NCBI GenBank assembly: GCA_000437315.1
Contig: FR899422.1
Coordinates: 1-5,606, forward strand
Direction: 5' to 3'
DNA: 5,606 nucleotides
Source: Mycoplasma sp. CAG:472
GTDB taxonomy: Bacteria; Bacillota_I; Bacilli_A; RF39; UBA660
The translations under genes and the position numbers were made by a program. A model generated the notes under the pieces. The model did no database searches, had not been told where the DNA came from, and saw nothing but the letters and a program-made list of their open reading frames with translations. The stretch's first letter is position 1. Each line of letters begins with the position of its first letter. Positions 1-5,150 of the stretch are shown here, piece after piece.

Positions 1-2
1 AA

Positions 3-1118
3 TATTTTAATGAACTAAGTAATGAAGATAAAATATTTATTTTAAAGAATAATATTTATAGTGATATTGTTTTAAAATATTATAAAATAATTAAAAATAA
101 TATTAGTGAAAAAGATTCTTTAGAAATACTTGTAAATATATATAAATTAAGTGATGAAAAAACTAAAAAAGAAATATTTAATTTACTTCCCTCAAGTTTA
201 ATTAAAGAAATATTTATATCTAATAAGAAAGTAAATTTATGTGATAATAAACCTGCAATGTATGAAAATATAGATAAAAGTATTTCATTTGGTTTAGAAC
301 TCGAGGCTTCTTTTGACGAGGGAGAATTAATTAAAAAGGTAAGAAAAATTAATAAAACTTGGTCTATTAAGGGTGATTCTTCGATCGAAAATGGTGTTGA
401 AATAGTTTCACCAATACTTCATTATACTCAAAATGATTTAGCTAATTTAAAATATATTTGTGATTTTATGGAAAATAATGATTTTAAAGTAACAAATGAG
501 TGTGGTGGACATATTCATATTGGTTTTAATTATTTTAGTAATGCTAAAGAACTTGAAATGCTTTATATGATATATACAAATACCCAAGATATTTTCTTTG
601 ATATATGTAATAAAAAAGGTTCTATTCATAGACCAAAACTTGAATATTATGCTAAACCTATTTCTAATAGATTATATTTAGCTATAAGTTTACATAAATT
701 TAATGAAGATGAAAAATTAAATGATTTTGTTAAAGAAATTAAAGAAATTCAAGATAATAGATATTTTGATATAAATCTTAAAAATGCTCAAAGTAAACTA
801 AAAAATACTATTGAATTTAGATTTCCAAATGGAGAAATAAATTATGATGAAGTTTTACTAAATGTTACATTGATTATTAAACTATGTATGGCAGCGAAAA
901 AATATGCTTATATAAATGAGTATGATGAAAAGTATTTACCAGTTAAACTTTTACAAAGTGATATAAATAAAGATGCTAGAAAAAATATATTATTAAAAAT
1001 GCTTTTTGAAAAAGATAAAAATCTTATAAATCTATATAATGAAAGATATGAATCAAATAATAATGAAGATGTATTTACTAGAAAATATGTTATAAATTTT
1101 AATGGTAAAAAGTGTTAA
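3..1118 (+). CDS. Amidoligase-family (COOH-NH2 ligase) protein, 5' end outside window
   Basis: The reading frame is open from base 3, so the gene starts to the left of the window and 371 residues are visible. An ATG at 258 is in frame but has no convincing ribosome site in front of it and is probably internal. The first 85 residues are charged and helix-prone, of unknown role. Numbered from the Met at 258, the rest carries signatures of the putative amidoligase family (Amidoligase_2, glutamate-cysteine ligase/glutamine synthetase-like fold): FGLELE at 11-16, NGVEIVSP at 45-52, CGGHIHIG at 82-89, RYFDIN at 168-173 and TIEFRFPNG at 184-192. The paired acidic residues, HxH and ExR are the expected metal/ATP and substrate ligands. 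Such enzymes are predicted to join an amine to a carboxylate with ATP; the substrate cannot be read here. It has no signal peptide in the visible part. Family call strong, role unknown. Confidence 0.85.
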   Translation, partial: YFNELSNEDKIFILKNNIYSDIVLKYYKIIKNNISEKDSLEILVNIYKLSDEKTKKEIFNLLPSSLIKEIFISNKKVNLCDNKPAMYENIDKSISFGLELEASFDEGELIKKVRKINKTWSIKGDSSIENGVEIVSPILHYTQNDLANLKYICDFMENNDFKVTNECGGHIHIGFNYFSNAKELEMLYMIYTNTQDIFFDICNKKGSIHRPKLEYYAKPISNRLYLAISLHKFNEDEKLNDFVKEIKEIQDNRYFDINLKNAQSKLKNTIEFRFPNGEINYDEVLLNVTLIIKLCMAAKKYAYINEYDEKYLPVKLLQSDINKDARKNILLKMLFEKDKNLINLYNERYESNNNEDVFTRKYVINFNGKKC

Positions 1119-1130
1119 TATAATTTTACC
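1104..1130 (+). other. Weak hairpin across the amidoligase stop codon
   Basis: GGTAAAA (1104-1110) and TTTTACC (1124-1130) form a 7-bp inverted repeat with a 13-base loop containing the stop codon; TTATT follows. It could be a weak terminator or mRNA-end hairpin between the amidoligase gene and spoIVB, but the T-run is interrupted. Some read-through into the next gene is likely. Confidence 0.25.
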
Positions 1131-1159
1131 TTATTAGAACATAATATTAATGTGATATT

Positions 1160-2119
1160 ATGAAGAAATTATTAGTATTTTTATGTATTTTATTTATACC
1201 TATAAGTATATTTGCATATTCTGATTATATAATTCCCGGAGGTAAAACTTTAGGTATTAAAGTTGATACAAAAGGGGTTATGGTAATTGGCTTTTATAAA
1301 GTTAATGGGAAATATAATAAGGGAAGTCCCTCACTTGCAAATGGAGATTATATTATAAAAGTTAATGATATAGAGGTTTCAAACGTAAATGAACTATCAA
1401 ATGCTATTGAAAAATATATTGGTAATGATACTATAGAGATTACTTATATTAGAAAAGGTTTAGAAAAGAAAACTAAACTTGATTTAATAAGTATTGATGG
1501 AGTTATTAAAACAGGTCTTTTTGTAAAAAGTTCAATTATGGGTATTGGTACACTTTCTTATATTGATCCAAATACATTAATATATGGTGCTTTAGGTCAT
1601 GAAATAGTGGAAAGTAATACTAATGAGAAAGTTGAAATAAAAGAGGGTACTATTTTTAATAGTTTTGTTACAGGTATTGAAAAAAGTATCATAGGAACTC
1701 CAGGAAGTAAAATAGCTAAATTTAATTATAATTATGAATTTGGTAATATAGTAAAAAATACAAGATATGGAATCTTTGGTATTTATAATGATAAAATTAA
1801 CTCTAATAATTTAATAAAAGTTGGTAATGCTAAAATAGGAAGTGCTGTAATTAAAACAGTTTTAAATGGTGATAAAGAGGAAAGTTTTAATATAGAAATA
1901 ACTAAAATAAATGAAACAAGTGATATAAAAAATATTACTTTTAAAATAAATGATGATAGATTAATATCACTTACTGGTGGTGTTATTCAAGGTATGAGTG
2001 GTTCGCCAATATTTCAAGATGATAAAATAGTCGGAGCATTAACTCATGTTATTGTTGATAATCCATATTCTGGTTATGGTATATTTATTCAAAAAATGCT
2101 CGAAGAGGGAGAAAGATAG
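1160..2119 (+). CDS. spoIVB: SpoIVB-type PDZ-S55 serine peptidase
   Basis: The protein has 319 residues. A hydrophobic N-terminus (about 4-19) ending in IFA-Y looks like a signal peptide or anchor, so it acts outside the membrane. A PDZ-like domain spans about 29-108. The S55 peptidase domain follows, with GTLSYIDPNTLIYGALGHEI at 130-149 and TGGVIQGMSGSPI at 272-284. His147, Asp265 and Ser280 match the B. subtilis SpoIVB triad (His236, Asp363, Ser378), with the same 15-residue Asp-Ser spacing, so it should be active. In Bacillus, SpoIVB is secreted by the forespore and cleaves SpoIVFA, triggering SpoIVFB to process pro-sigma-K. This copy is shorter than the 426-residue B. subtilis protein, mainly before the PDZ. 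The start is ATG 1160; GTGAT at 1152-1156 is a weak ribosome site. A terminator follows at once and spo0A, its usual neighbour, is absent. A non-sporulation role in envelope proteolysis is possible. Confidence 0.92.
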   Translation: MKKLLVFLCILFIPISIFAYSDYIIPGGKTLGIKVDTKGVMVIGFYKVNGKYNKGSPSLANGDYIIKVNDIEVSNVNELSNAIEKYIGNDTIEITYIRKGLEKKTKLDLISIDGVIKTGLFVKSSIMGIGTLSYIDPNTLIYGALGHEIVESNTNEKVEIKEGTIFNSFVTGIEKSIIGTPGSKIAKFNYNYEFGNIVKNTRYGIFGIYNDKINSNNLIKVGNAKIGSAVIKTVLNGDKEESFNIEITKINETSDIKNITFKINDDRLISLTGGVIQGMSGSPIFQDDKIVGALTHVIVDNPYSGYGIFIQKMLEEGER

Positions 2120-2153
2120 GTATATAAATACTTAATAGTCATATAATAATTTT

Positions 2154-2172
2154 AGAAAACATTTTGTTTTCT
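2154..2172. repeat. Short inverted repeat between spoIVB and its terminator
   Basis: AGAAAAC (2154-2160) and GTTTTCT (2166-2172) are perfect inverted arms around ATTTT. No T-run follows. It may be an mRNA 3'-end hairpin or a protein-binding dyad; function unknown. Confidence 0.3.
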
Positions 2173-2182
2173 TGACATAGAT

Positions 2183-2209
2183 GAGTTTACAAAAGTAAAC
2201 TCTTTTTTT
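2183..2209 (+). terminator. Intrinsic terminator of spoIVB
   Basis: GAGTTTAC (2183-2190), loop AAAA, GTAAACTC (2195-2202), then seven T (2203-2209). A perfect 8-bp stem with a U-tract ends transcription 64 bases after the spoIVB stop codon and separates it from the RNA and operon to the right. Confidence 0.88.
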
Positions 2210-2282
2210 ATGATTATAATCACTTATTAAAAAATAATCTTTGAATATTTAAATTCATTAAATGAAAAAATACAAGCCCAAG

Positions 2283-2315
2283 TACTTGCATAAGTATATT
2301 AATAAATGTTATATT
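2283..2315 (+). promoter_or_regulatory. Probable promoter of the 2322-2596 RNA, with dyad over the -35
   Basis: A -35-like TTGCAT (2286-2291) and a -10-like TATATT (2310-2315) are 18 bases apart, putting the start near 2322. The -35 box sits inside a dyad, TACTT-GCAT-AAGTA (2283-2296), that could be an operator. Both boxes are imperfect; the call is helped by the structured RNA and terminator that follow. Confidence 0.45.
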
Positions 2316-2321
2316 ATAAAT

Positions 2322-2596
2322 AGGAACGTGAAGGAAATTCACGTTACCAACAAGGTGATAGCGCTATCCGGCTATAATAGATTTCAAAACATGGTATAAC
2401 CACATAATGATTTTTATTATAATCTGGACAGCGCGTTTTATATATTCTGGGTAGCTATTCCAGAATAATAAAATGATAATCAAAATTACTACTCTTTAGA
2501 GGTCCTTTTTGCTCATTTACATTACTCATTTCATCTAGTGAAAAATCTTGGTGCATCAAAACCATCTGAAGAGAGCGAAAGCTCTCGTTTTTGTTT
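2322..2596 (+). ncRNA. Structured non-coding RNA of unknown class (~275 nt)
   Basis: No coding frame of note exists here, but paired segments are dense and GC content rises above the surroundings. Hairpin 1: AACGTGAA (2324-2331), loop GGAAA, TTCACGTT (2337-2344). Hairpin 2 is long: GCGCTATCCGG (2361-2371) with CTGGACAGCGC (2424-2434), one A-C mismatch, continued by TATAATA (2373-2379) with TATTATA (2415-2421). Hairpin 3: TATTCTGG (2443-2450) with CCAGAATA (2460-2467). A less structured part follows to the terminator at 2571-2596. Lengths, promoter and terminator fit an independent transcript. I checked by eye for tmRNA, SRP RNA, RNase P RNA, T-box (no GGTGGNACCGCG) and the lysine riboswitch and recognise none. 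It lies 175 bases ahead of the aminoacyl-tRNA-synthetase-like gene, so it may alternatively be a leader or a functional partner. Exact ends are estimates. Confidence 0.55.
2571..2596 (+). terminator. Intrinsic terminator of the structured RNA
   Basis: GAGAGC (2571-2576), GNRA-type loop GAAA, GCTCTC (2581-2586), then GTTTTTGTTT. A compact, GC-rich terminator in otherwise AT-rich DNA, with no gene directly upstream to serve other than the RNA. Confidence 0.88.
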
Positions 2597-2736
2597 ATAG
2601 TGATTAAATATATATGATAAAAATTTTAAAAGTTTAAAATTGTTAAAATAAATTTAAAAAATAATATTTTTATGGGTAGTTAAAGACACTAAATTTATAC
2701 AAAAATGTGGAAAAATAAACCAAATTTAAGAATTTA

Positions 2737-2764
2737 TGATATAATATAGTAAACTTATTGGAGG
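2737..2764 (+). promoter_or_regulatory. Extended -10 promoter and ribosome site of the three-gene operon
   Basis: TGATATAAT (2737-2745) is a TGn-TATAAT extended -10 box; no good -35 is seen 17 bases upstream (AAACCA), typical of extended -10 promoters. A start near 2752 would leave a leader of about 20 bases. GGAGG (2760-2764) is seven bases before the ATG at 2772 and is the strongest ribosome site in the window. The 140 AT-rich bases between the preceding terminator and this promoter show nothing else. Confidence 0.72.
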
Positions 2765-2771
2765 TTTTGTA

Positions 2772-3896
2772 ATGATAATAGAATGTGATGATAATGTTTA
2801 TAACCCTTTAGGTGGAGGATCTTATGTTTTTGAAAAGGATATAGCTAATTTTTTATTAAATAAATTTAATAAAAATAAAATAGTTATTAGTATTGGGGCA
2901 CAACCTAACAGTTCACCTCATTTTGGAACTTTAATTGTGTTTTCAACAGCCTTTTCATTAGCAAAAAAGATGAAAGAAATAAAACCAGAGTTAGATGTTT
3001 CTGTCTTATTTGAAGTTGTTGATACAGCACCTAGTGAAACAGTTGAAATAAATGGCATTAAATATCAAAAAAGTTTAAAAAATACCGGAAAAATTGATAA
3101 TAATTTTGATGATTATTTAGAAATTTTGGAATTTTTTAAACAAAGTGATAAAATTGATTATATGATTAGATTTCAAAGCAACTTCAATAAACAAAAATAC
3201 ATTTATCCCATTGTAAGGCAAATAATTGATAATAAGAAAGTGATTGCGCCAATATTAGATCCTAAATATGGTAACTTAAGAATAAGGGTTGCCTGTCCAA
3301 GCTGTGGATTAGCAGATAAAAATAGCAAATTAACTAAATTCGATGGTGATAAGATATATTCATATTGTCCAGAACATGGAGAATTTGTAACTGATATAAA
3401 AGATGAAAGTGATAGACTGGAATATAATACCCCAGTTAGGAATTTAGTAAGAGCCATAGCTTATGGAATGCATAATGAAGATTTAACACAAGATTATCAG
3501 ATAATGAGAATAACAGGAAGTGATTATGCCGGTTTTTATCAAGAAGAATTATTGTATAAACCATCTGCAATTTTAGGTTACCCTGTGAATAAATTACCAG
3601 CAATTTTATATACACCGCTTGTATTGGACTGGTCAGGAGCTAAATTATCAAAATCTTTATATGTTAAACAAGGCGCATATAGTGACTTACCATCTTATTT
3701 GATTAATTATGAATTCTTAAAAAATGAAAAGGGAATATATGCACTTGATGTCATACATAAAATAACTAATAATTGGATAACTAATCCATATTTATTATTT
3801 AGAAATTATTCTATTTATTATTTTAAAAAGGAGTTTGAAGAATATGAAAAAAGGAATCTACCTGAGCATAAAACCAGAGTTTACAAAAAAGATTGA
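2772..3896 (+). CDS. Free-standing class I aminoacyl-tRNA-synthetase-like protein with zinc ribbon
   Basis: The 374-residue protein has the two signatures of class I synthetases (HIGH nucleotidyltransferases): PHFGT at 49-53 for HIGH and KLSKS at 291-295 for KMSKS, which bind ATP when an amino acid is adenylated. Between them is a probable zinc ribbon, CPSC at 175-178 and CPEH at 199-202, and a GSDYAGFYQEELL segment at 249-261. Layout and zinc insertion recall class I lysyl-tRNA synthetase, but that is a resemblance only. Only about 80 residues follow KLSKS, so a full anticodon-binding domain is missing, as in synthetase paralogs such as YadB/GluQ-RS or MshC that aminoacylate other targets. 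It is probably cytosolic and forms aminoacyl-AMP; the acceptor is unknown. Its last 53 bases overlap the next gene, an ASCH protein. Four of 11 arginines use AGG, unlike the flanking genes. Start fixed by GGAGG. Confidence 0.82.
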   Translation: MIIECDDNVYNPLGGGSYVFEKDIANFLLNKFNKNKIVISIGAQPNSSPHFGTLIVFSTAFSLAKKMKEIKPELDVSVLFEVVDTAPSETVEINGIKYQKSLKNTGKIDNNFDDYLEILEFFKQSDKIDYMIRFQSNFNKQKYIYPIVRQIIDNKKVIAPILDPKYGNLRIRVACPSCGLADKNSKLTKFDGDKIYSYCPEHGEFVTDIKDESDRLEYNTPVRNLVRAIAYGMHNEDLTQDYQIMRITGSDYAGFYQEELLYKPSAILGYPVNKLPAILYTPLVLDWSGAKLSKSLYVKQGAYSDLPSYLINYEFLKNEKGIYALDVIHKITNNWITNPYLLFRNYSIYYFKKEFEEYEKRNLPEHKTRVYKKD

Positions 3897-4257
3897 AACT
3901 GGCGAAAAAAATTATGAATTTAGAAAATATTACCCTAAACAAAAAATAGATATTTTATATGTTTATGAAACTGTTCCCACTTGTGCTCTAAAATATATAA
4001 TAGAATTAGGCAATGTTATAGAGTATCCAAATAAAATATTAAAAGAAGGCTATGGAAATTTAGATTTTAATAACGGCTTAAAGAAATCAAAATATGCGTA
4101 TGAAATAAAACACGTTGATATTTTAGAGGAACCTATAAATTTATCAAAGTTAAGGGATGAATTTAATTTTGTGCCACCACAAGGGTATGCTTATGATGAA
4201 AGATATCCAAATTTAACAAGGTACTTAAATAATTCAAAAGTAAAGAGATTGATTTAA
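3844..4257 (+). CDS. ASCH domain protein (PUA-like), first of two
   Basis: I place the start at ATG 3844 (137 residues) because AAAGGAG (3827-3833) is ten bases upstream; an in-frame TTG at 3835 is too close to that site. The whole protein is one ASCH domain: LSIKPEFTKKIETGEKNYEF at 7-26 and the following R27 contain the GxKxxExR hallmark (G20, K22, E25, R27). A strand-rich core follows with YAYEIKHVDILEEPINL at 84-100, and PPQGYAY sits near the end at 111-117. ASCH domains resemble PUA RNA-binding domains, and one member, YqfB, hydrolyses N4-acetylcytidine; the charged hallmark residues are kept, so ligand binding or catalysis is possible. It overlaps the synthetase-like gene by 53 bases in another frame and touches the next gene through TAATG, so expression of the three is tightly linked. 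Specific function unknown. Confidence 0.82.
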   Translation: MKKGIYLSIKPEFTKKIETGEKNYEFRKYYPKQKIDILYVYETVPTCALKYIIELGNVIEYPNKILKEGYGNLDFNNGLKKSKYAYEIKHVDILEEPINLSKLRDEFNFVPPQGYAYDERYPNLTRYLNNSKVKRLI

Positions 4258-4613
4258 TGGAATATTCTTTTAATATTAATAATCGTGCATTTAACGCAAT
4301 AAAGAATAATCTAAAAAGAATTGAAATACGTGCCACTAAAAATGAAAATGGGCATTTTGATTATTCCGTTATAAAACCAAACGATTATATAAACTTCATC
4401 TCTTACGATAAAGAAAAAATAAAGTGTATAGTTAAGGAAATAAATTGGTATGAATCAATAGAAAAACTATTGATGTTAGAAGGAACTAAATATACATTAT
4501 CATCAACTGACAATTATGACGAAGGAATAAAATCAATTAACAGCATAAGTGGATATAAAGATGCAATAAGAAGTAATGGTGTTTATGCTATTCATATAGA
4601 ATATTTAAAATAA
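4257..4613 (+). CDS. ASCH-like domain protein (PUA-like), second of two
   Basis: The 118-residue protein starts at the ATG overlapping the previous stop (TAATG at 4255-4259), a sign of translational coupling; only a weak AGAGAT site lies upstream. It is a compact ASCH-like domain of a different subfamily from its neighbour. AFNAIKNNLKRIEIR at 11-25 supplies the KxxExR hallmark (K20, E23, R25) with Asn in place of the usual Gly; KPNDYINF at 40-47 matches the kpGD-x-I-x-F turn; ISGYKDAIRSNGVYAIHIE at 97-115 is the closing strand region typical of these proteins. Two of its four arginines are CGT, not seen elsewhere in the window's genes. A likely RNA- or nucleotide-binding partner of the synthetase-like protein and ASCH-1, possibly as a heterodimer; this is inference. 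A weak terminator follows. Confidence 0.75.
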   Translation: MEYSFNINNRAFNAIKNNLKRIEIRATKNENGHFDYSVIKPNDYINFISYDKEKIKCIVKEINWYESIEKLLMLEGTKYTLSSTDNYDEGIKSINSISGYKDAIRSNGVYAIHIEYLK

Positions 4614-4618
4614 CTTCT

Positions 4619-4652
4619 AACTACCAACTCAACTATCAAAATGGTAGTTTTT
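4619..4652 (+). terminator. Probable terminator of the synthetase-like/ASCH operon
   Basis: AACTACCA (4619-4626) pairs with TGGTAGTT (4642-4649) around a 15-base loop, with a T-run at 4648-4652. The loop is large and the T-tract short, so it is weaker than the other terminators here, but it sits six bases after the last stop codon. Confidence 0.55.
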
Positions 4653-4676
4653 AGATAAATTTAGTTAAACTTTAAT

Positions 4677-4712
4677 AAATTGAGGTATTTAATTTTATCG
4701 AAAAATTGAGGT
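4677..4712 (+). repeat. Two direct copies of AAATTGAGGT, 26 bases apart
   Basis: AAATTGAGGT occurs at 4677-4686 and 4703-4712, just before the structured segment. The spacing is about 2.5 helical turns. It may be a regulator-binding pair or chance in AT-rich DNA. Confidence 0.35.
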
Positions 4713-4838
4713 TGCGTTAATTTTTAAATCTAGGAGTACGTGATTATAGTTTGCCCCTAGAAAAAATTAAGAAGGAAACGCCATTTCCAGCTCGTTCGAG
4801 TAGTTATTATACATATATATTTTAGTATTGCAAGGGCT

Positions 4839-4864
4839 TAGACAAAACATGTCAAAACTAGACA
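4839..4864 (+). repeat. TAGACA motifs 20 bases apart, with an inverted copy between
   Basis: TAGACA occurs at 4839-4844 and 4859-4864. Between them, CATGTC (4848-4853) is the inverse of GACATG (4860-4865), giving a 6-bp dyad around AAAACTA. Such mixed direct and inverted short repeats occur at integrase arm or core sites, but no integrase or second att copy is seen. Confidence 0.3.
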
Positions 4865-4886
4865 TGAATTGGGTATAAAATTATCT

Positions 4887-4913
4887 AATTAACATGAAAG
4901 TGTTAATTTTTTT
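4887..4913 (+). terminator. Intrinsic terminator after the second structured segment
   Basis: AATTAACA (4887-4894), loop TGAAAG, TGTTAATT (4901-4908), then five more T to 4913. A perfect 8-bp stem with a U-tract on the + strand, far (274 bases) from the last gene, which argues for a separate transcript upstream. Confidence 0.8.
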
Positions 4914-4922
4914 AATATATAA

Positions 4923-4958
4923 AAAAATACCAAGAACATCATTTTTCTTAGTATTTTT
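4923..4958. terminator. Bidirectional-looking terminator left of the inversion segment
   Basis: AAAATAC (4924-4930) and AAGAA (4932-4936) pair with TTCTT (4945-4949) and GTATTTT (4951-4957), with one C-A mismatch and an 8-base loop. An A-run precedes and a T-run follows, so it could stop transcription in either direction. It shields the inversion segment from the left and would catch a promoter flipped to face left. Confidence 0.55.
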
Positions 4959-4968
4959 CTTGTTCGTA

Positions 4969-4997
4969 TTTTCTCAAATTATAAAGATTTGAGAAAA
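4969..4997 (+). repeat. Left recombination-like site
   Basis: Arm TTTTCTCAAAT (4969-4979), spacer TATAAAG (4980-4986), arm ATTTGAGAAAA (4987-4997). The arms are perfectly inverted over 11 bp. The same DNA can also fold as an RNA hairpin, but it lacks a T-run and its matching partner at 5088-5116 favours a DNA role. Confidence 0.7.
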
Positions 4998-5076
4998 CTT
5001 AACCTCGTATTTACGTATCTTACTATTAAATAATAGCATTATTTTATAAAAAAATCTAGTACCATATTCCATAAAA

Positions 5077-5107
5077 TGGACATAAAATTTTCTTATATCT
5101 TTATAAT
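5077..5107 (+). promoter_or_regulatory. Probable promoter of the surface protein gene, inside the switch
   Basis: TGGACA (5077-5082) and a perfect TATAAT (5102-5107) are 19 bases apart, slightly long. The -10 belongs to the right crossover site and would remain after inversion; the -35 lies in the invertible interior. If flipped, the sequence 16-19 bases upstream of TATAAT would come from 5000-5015 (GAGGTT-like) with no -35 match, so the present orientation looks ON. A dyad TCCAT-AAA-ATGGA (5068-5080) overlaps the -35. The leader of about 37 bases has a small hairpin (TCCTA 5124-5128, TAGGA 5135-5139). Confidence 0.5.
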
Positions 5108-5116
5108 TTGAGAAAA
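5088..5116 (-). repeat. Right recombination-like site, inverted relative to the left
   Basis: On the + strand: arm TTTTCTTATAT (5088-5098), spacer CTTTATA (5099-5105), arm ATTTGAGAAAA (5106-5116). The outer arm and spacer are identical to the left site read on the other strand; the inner arm differs from the ideal at two positions (TAT for CAA). Spacer and outer arm together create TATAAT (5102-5107). Confidence 0.68.
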
Positions 5117-5150
5117 CTAAGGCTCCTATTTATGTAGGATTGGAGTATAT

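Larger units (their letters stand above)
4714..4913 (+). ncRNA. Candidate second structured RNA ending in a terminator
   Basis: No gene is found between 4614 and 5150. Within it, TTAATTTTT (4717-4725) and TCTAGG (4729-4734) pair with CCTAGA (4756-4761) and AAAAATTAA (4762-4770), a 15-bp helix with one 3-base bulge and a 21-base loop. GCGT (4714-4717) can alternatively close on ACGC (4778-4781), and GGAAA (4774-4778) with TTTCC (4784-4788) makes a further small hairpin. Local GC is raised at 4730-4800, against an AT-rich background. The segment ends at the terminator at 4887-4913. No clear promoter is seen, so it may instead be the end of the upstream transcript or a recombination remnant. I do not recognise an RNA family. 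Start is approximate. Confidence 0.35.
4969..5116. other. Candidate invertible DNA segment (phase-variation switch)
   Basis: Bases 4969-4988 are the exact reverse complement of 5097-5116 (20 of 20), and the match continues to 5000/5085 with three mismatches. Each end is a 29-bp site of two 11-bp inverted arms around a 7-bp spacer, the core layout of tyrosine-recombinase sites. The two spacers (TATAAAG left, CTTTATA right) are identical in inverted orientation, which would permit strand exchange and inversion of the 90-base interior (4998-5087). The interior carries the -35-like box of the downstream gene. No recombinase gene lies within the window, so activity is inferred from site geometry. 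Confidence 0.65.

Noticed and set aside
447..629. Minus-strand open frame inside the amidoligase gene
   Set aside because: It overlaps conserved amidoligase motifs on the other strand, has no ribosome site and its translation is low-complexity; a shadow.
2172..2220. Promoter from TTGACA (2172-2177) and TATAAT (2215-2220)
   Set aside because: The boxes are 37 bases apart with a terminator between them, far beyond a working spacer.
2407..2454. Small peptide gene in the structured RNA (ATG 2407, 15 codons)
   Set aside because: No ribosome site, and it lies across two RNA hairpins whose pairing explains the sequence better.
2322..2596. T-box leader controlling the synthetase-like gene
   Set aside because: The conserved T-box sequence (GGTGG-ACCGCG type) and antiterminator are absent, and the downstream gene has its own promoter after the terminator.
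2701..2771. Complete -35 box for the operon promoter
   Set aside because: Nothing close to TTGACA lies 16-18 bases before TATAAT (2740-2745); the extended -10 alone is supported.
3203..3457. Minus-strand open frame inside the synthetase-like gene
   Set aside because: It covers the zinc-ribbon coding region on the opposite strand and has no independent support.
4784..4810. tRNA or tmRNA T-arm around GTTCGAG (4794-4800)
   Set aside because: The flanks do not form a T-stem, and no acceptor stem, anticodon arm or CCA end is present.
4919..5150. CRISPR-like or tandem repeat array from the three ATTTGAGAAAA-type copies
   Set aside because: Only three 11-base copies in mixed orientation, fully explained by two inverted recombination-like sites.
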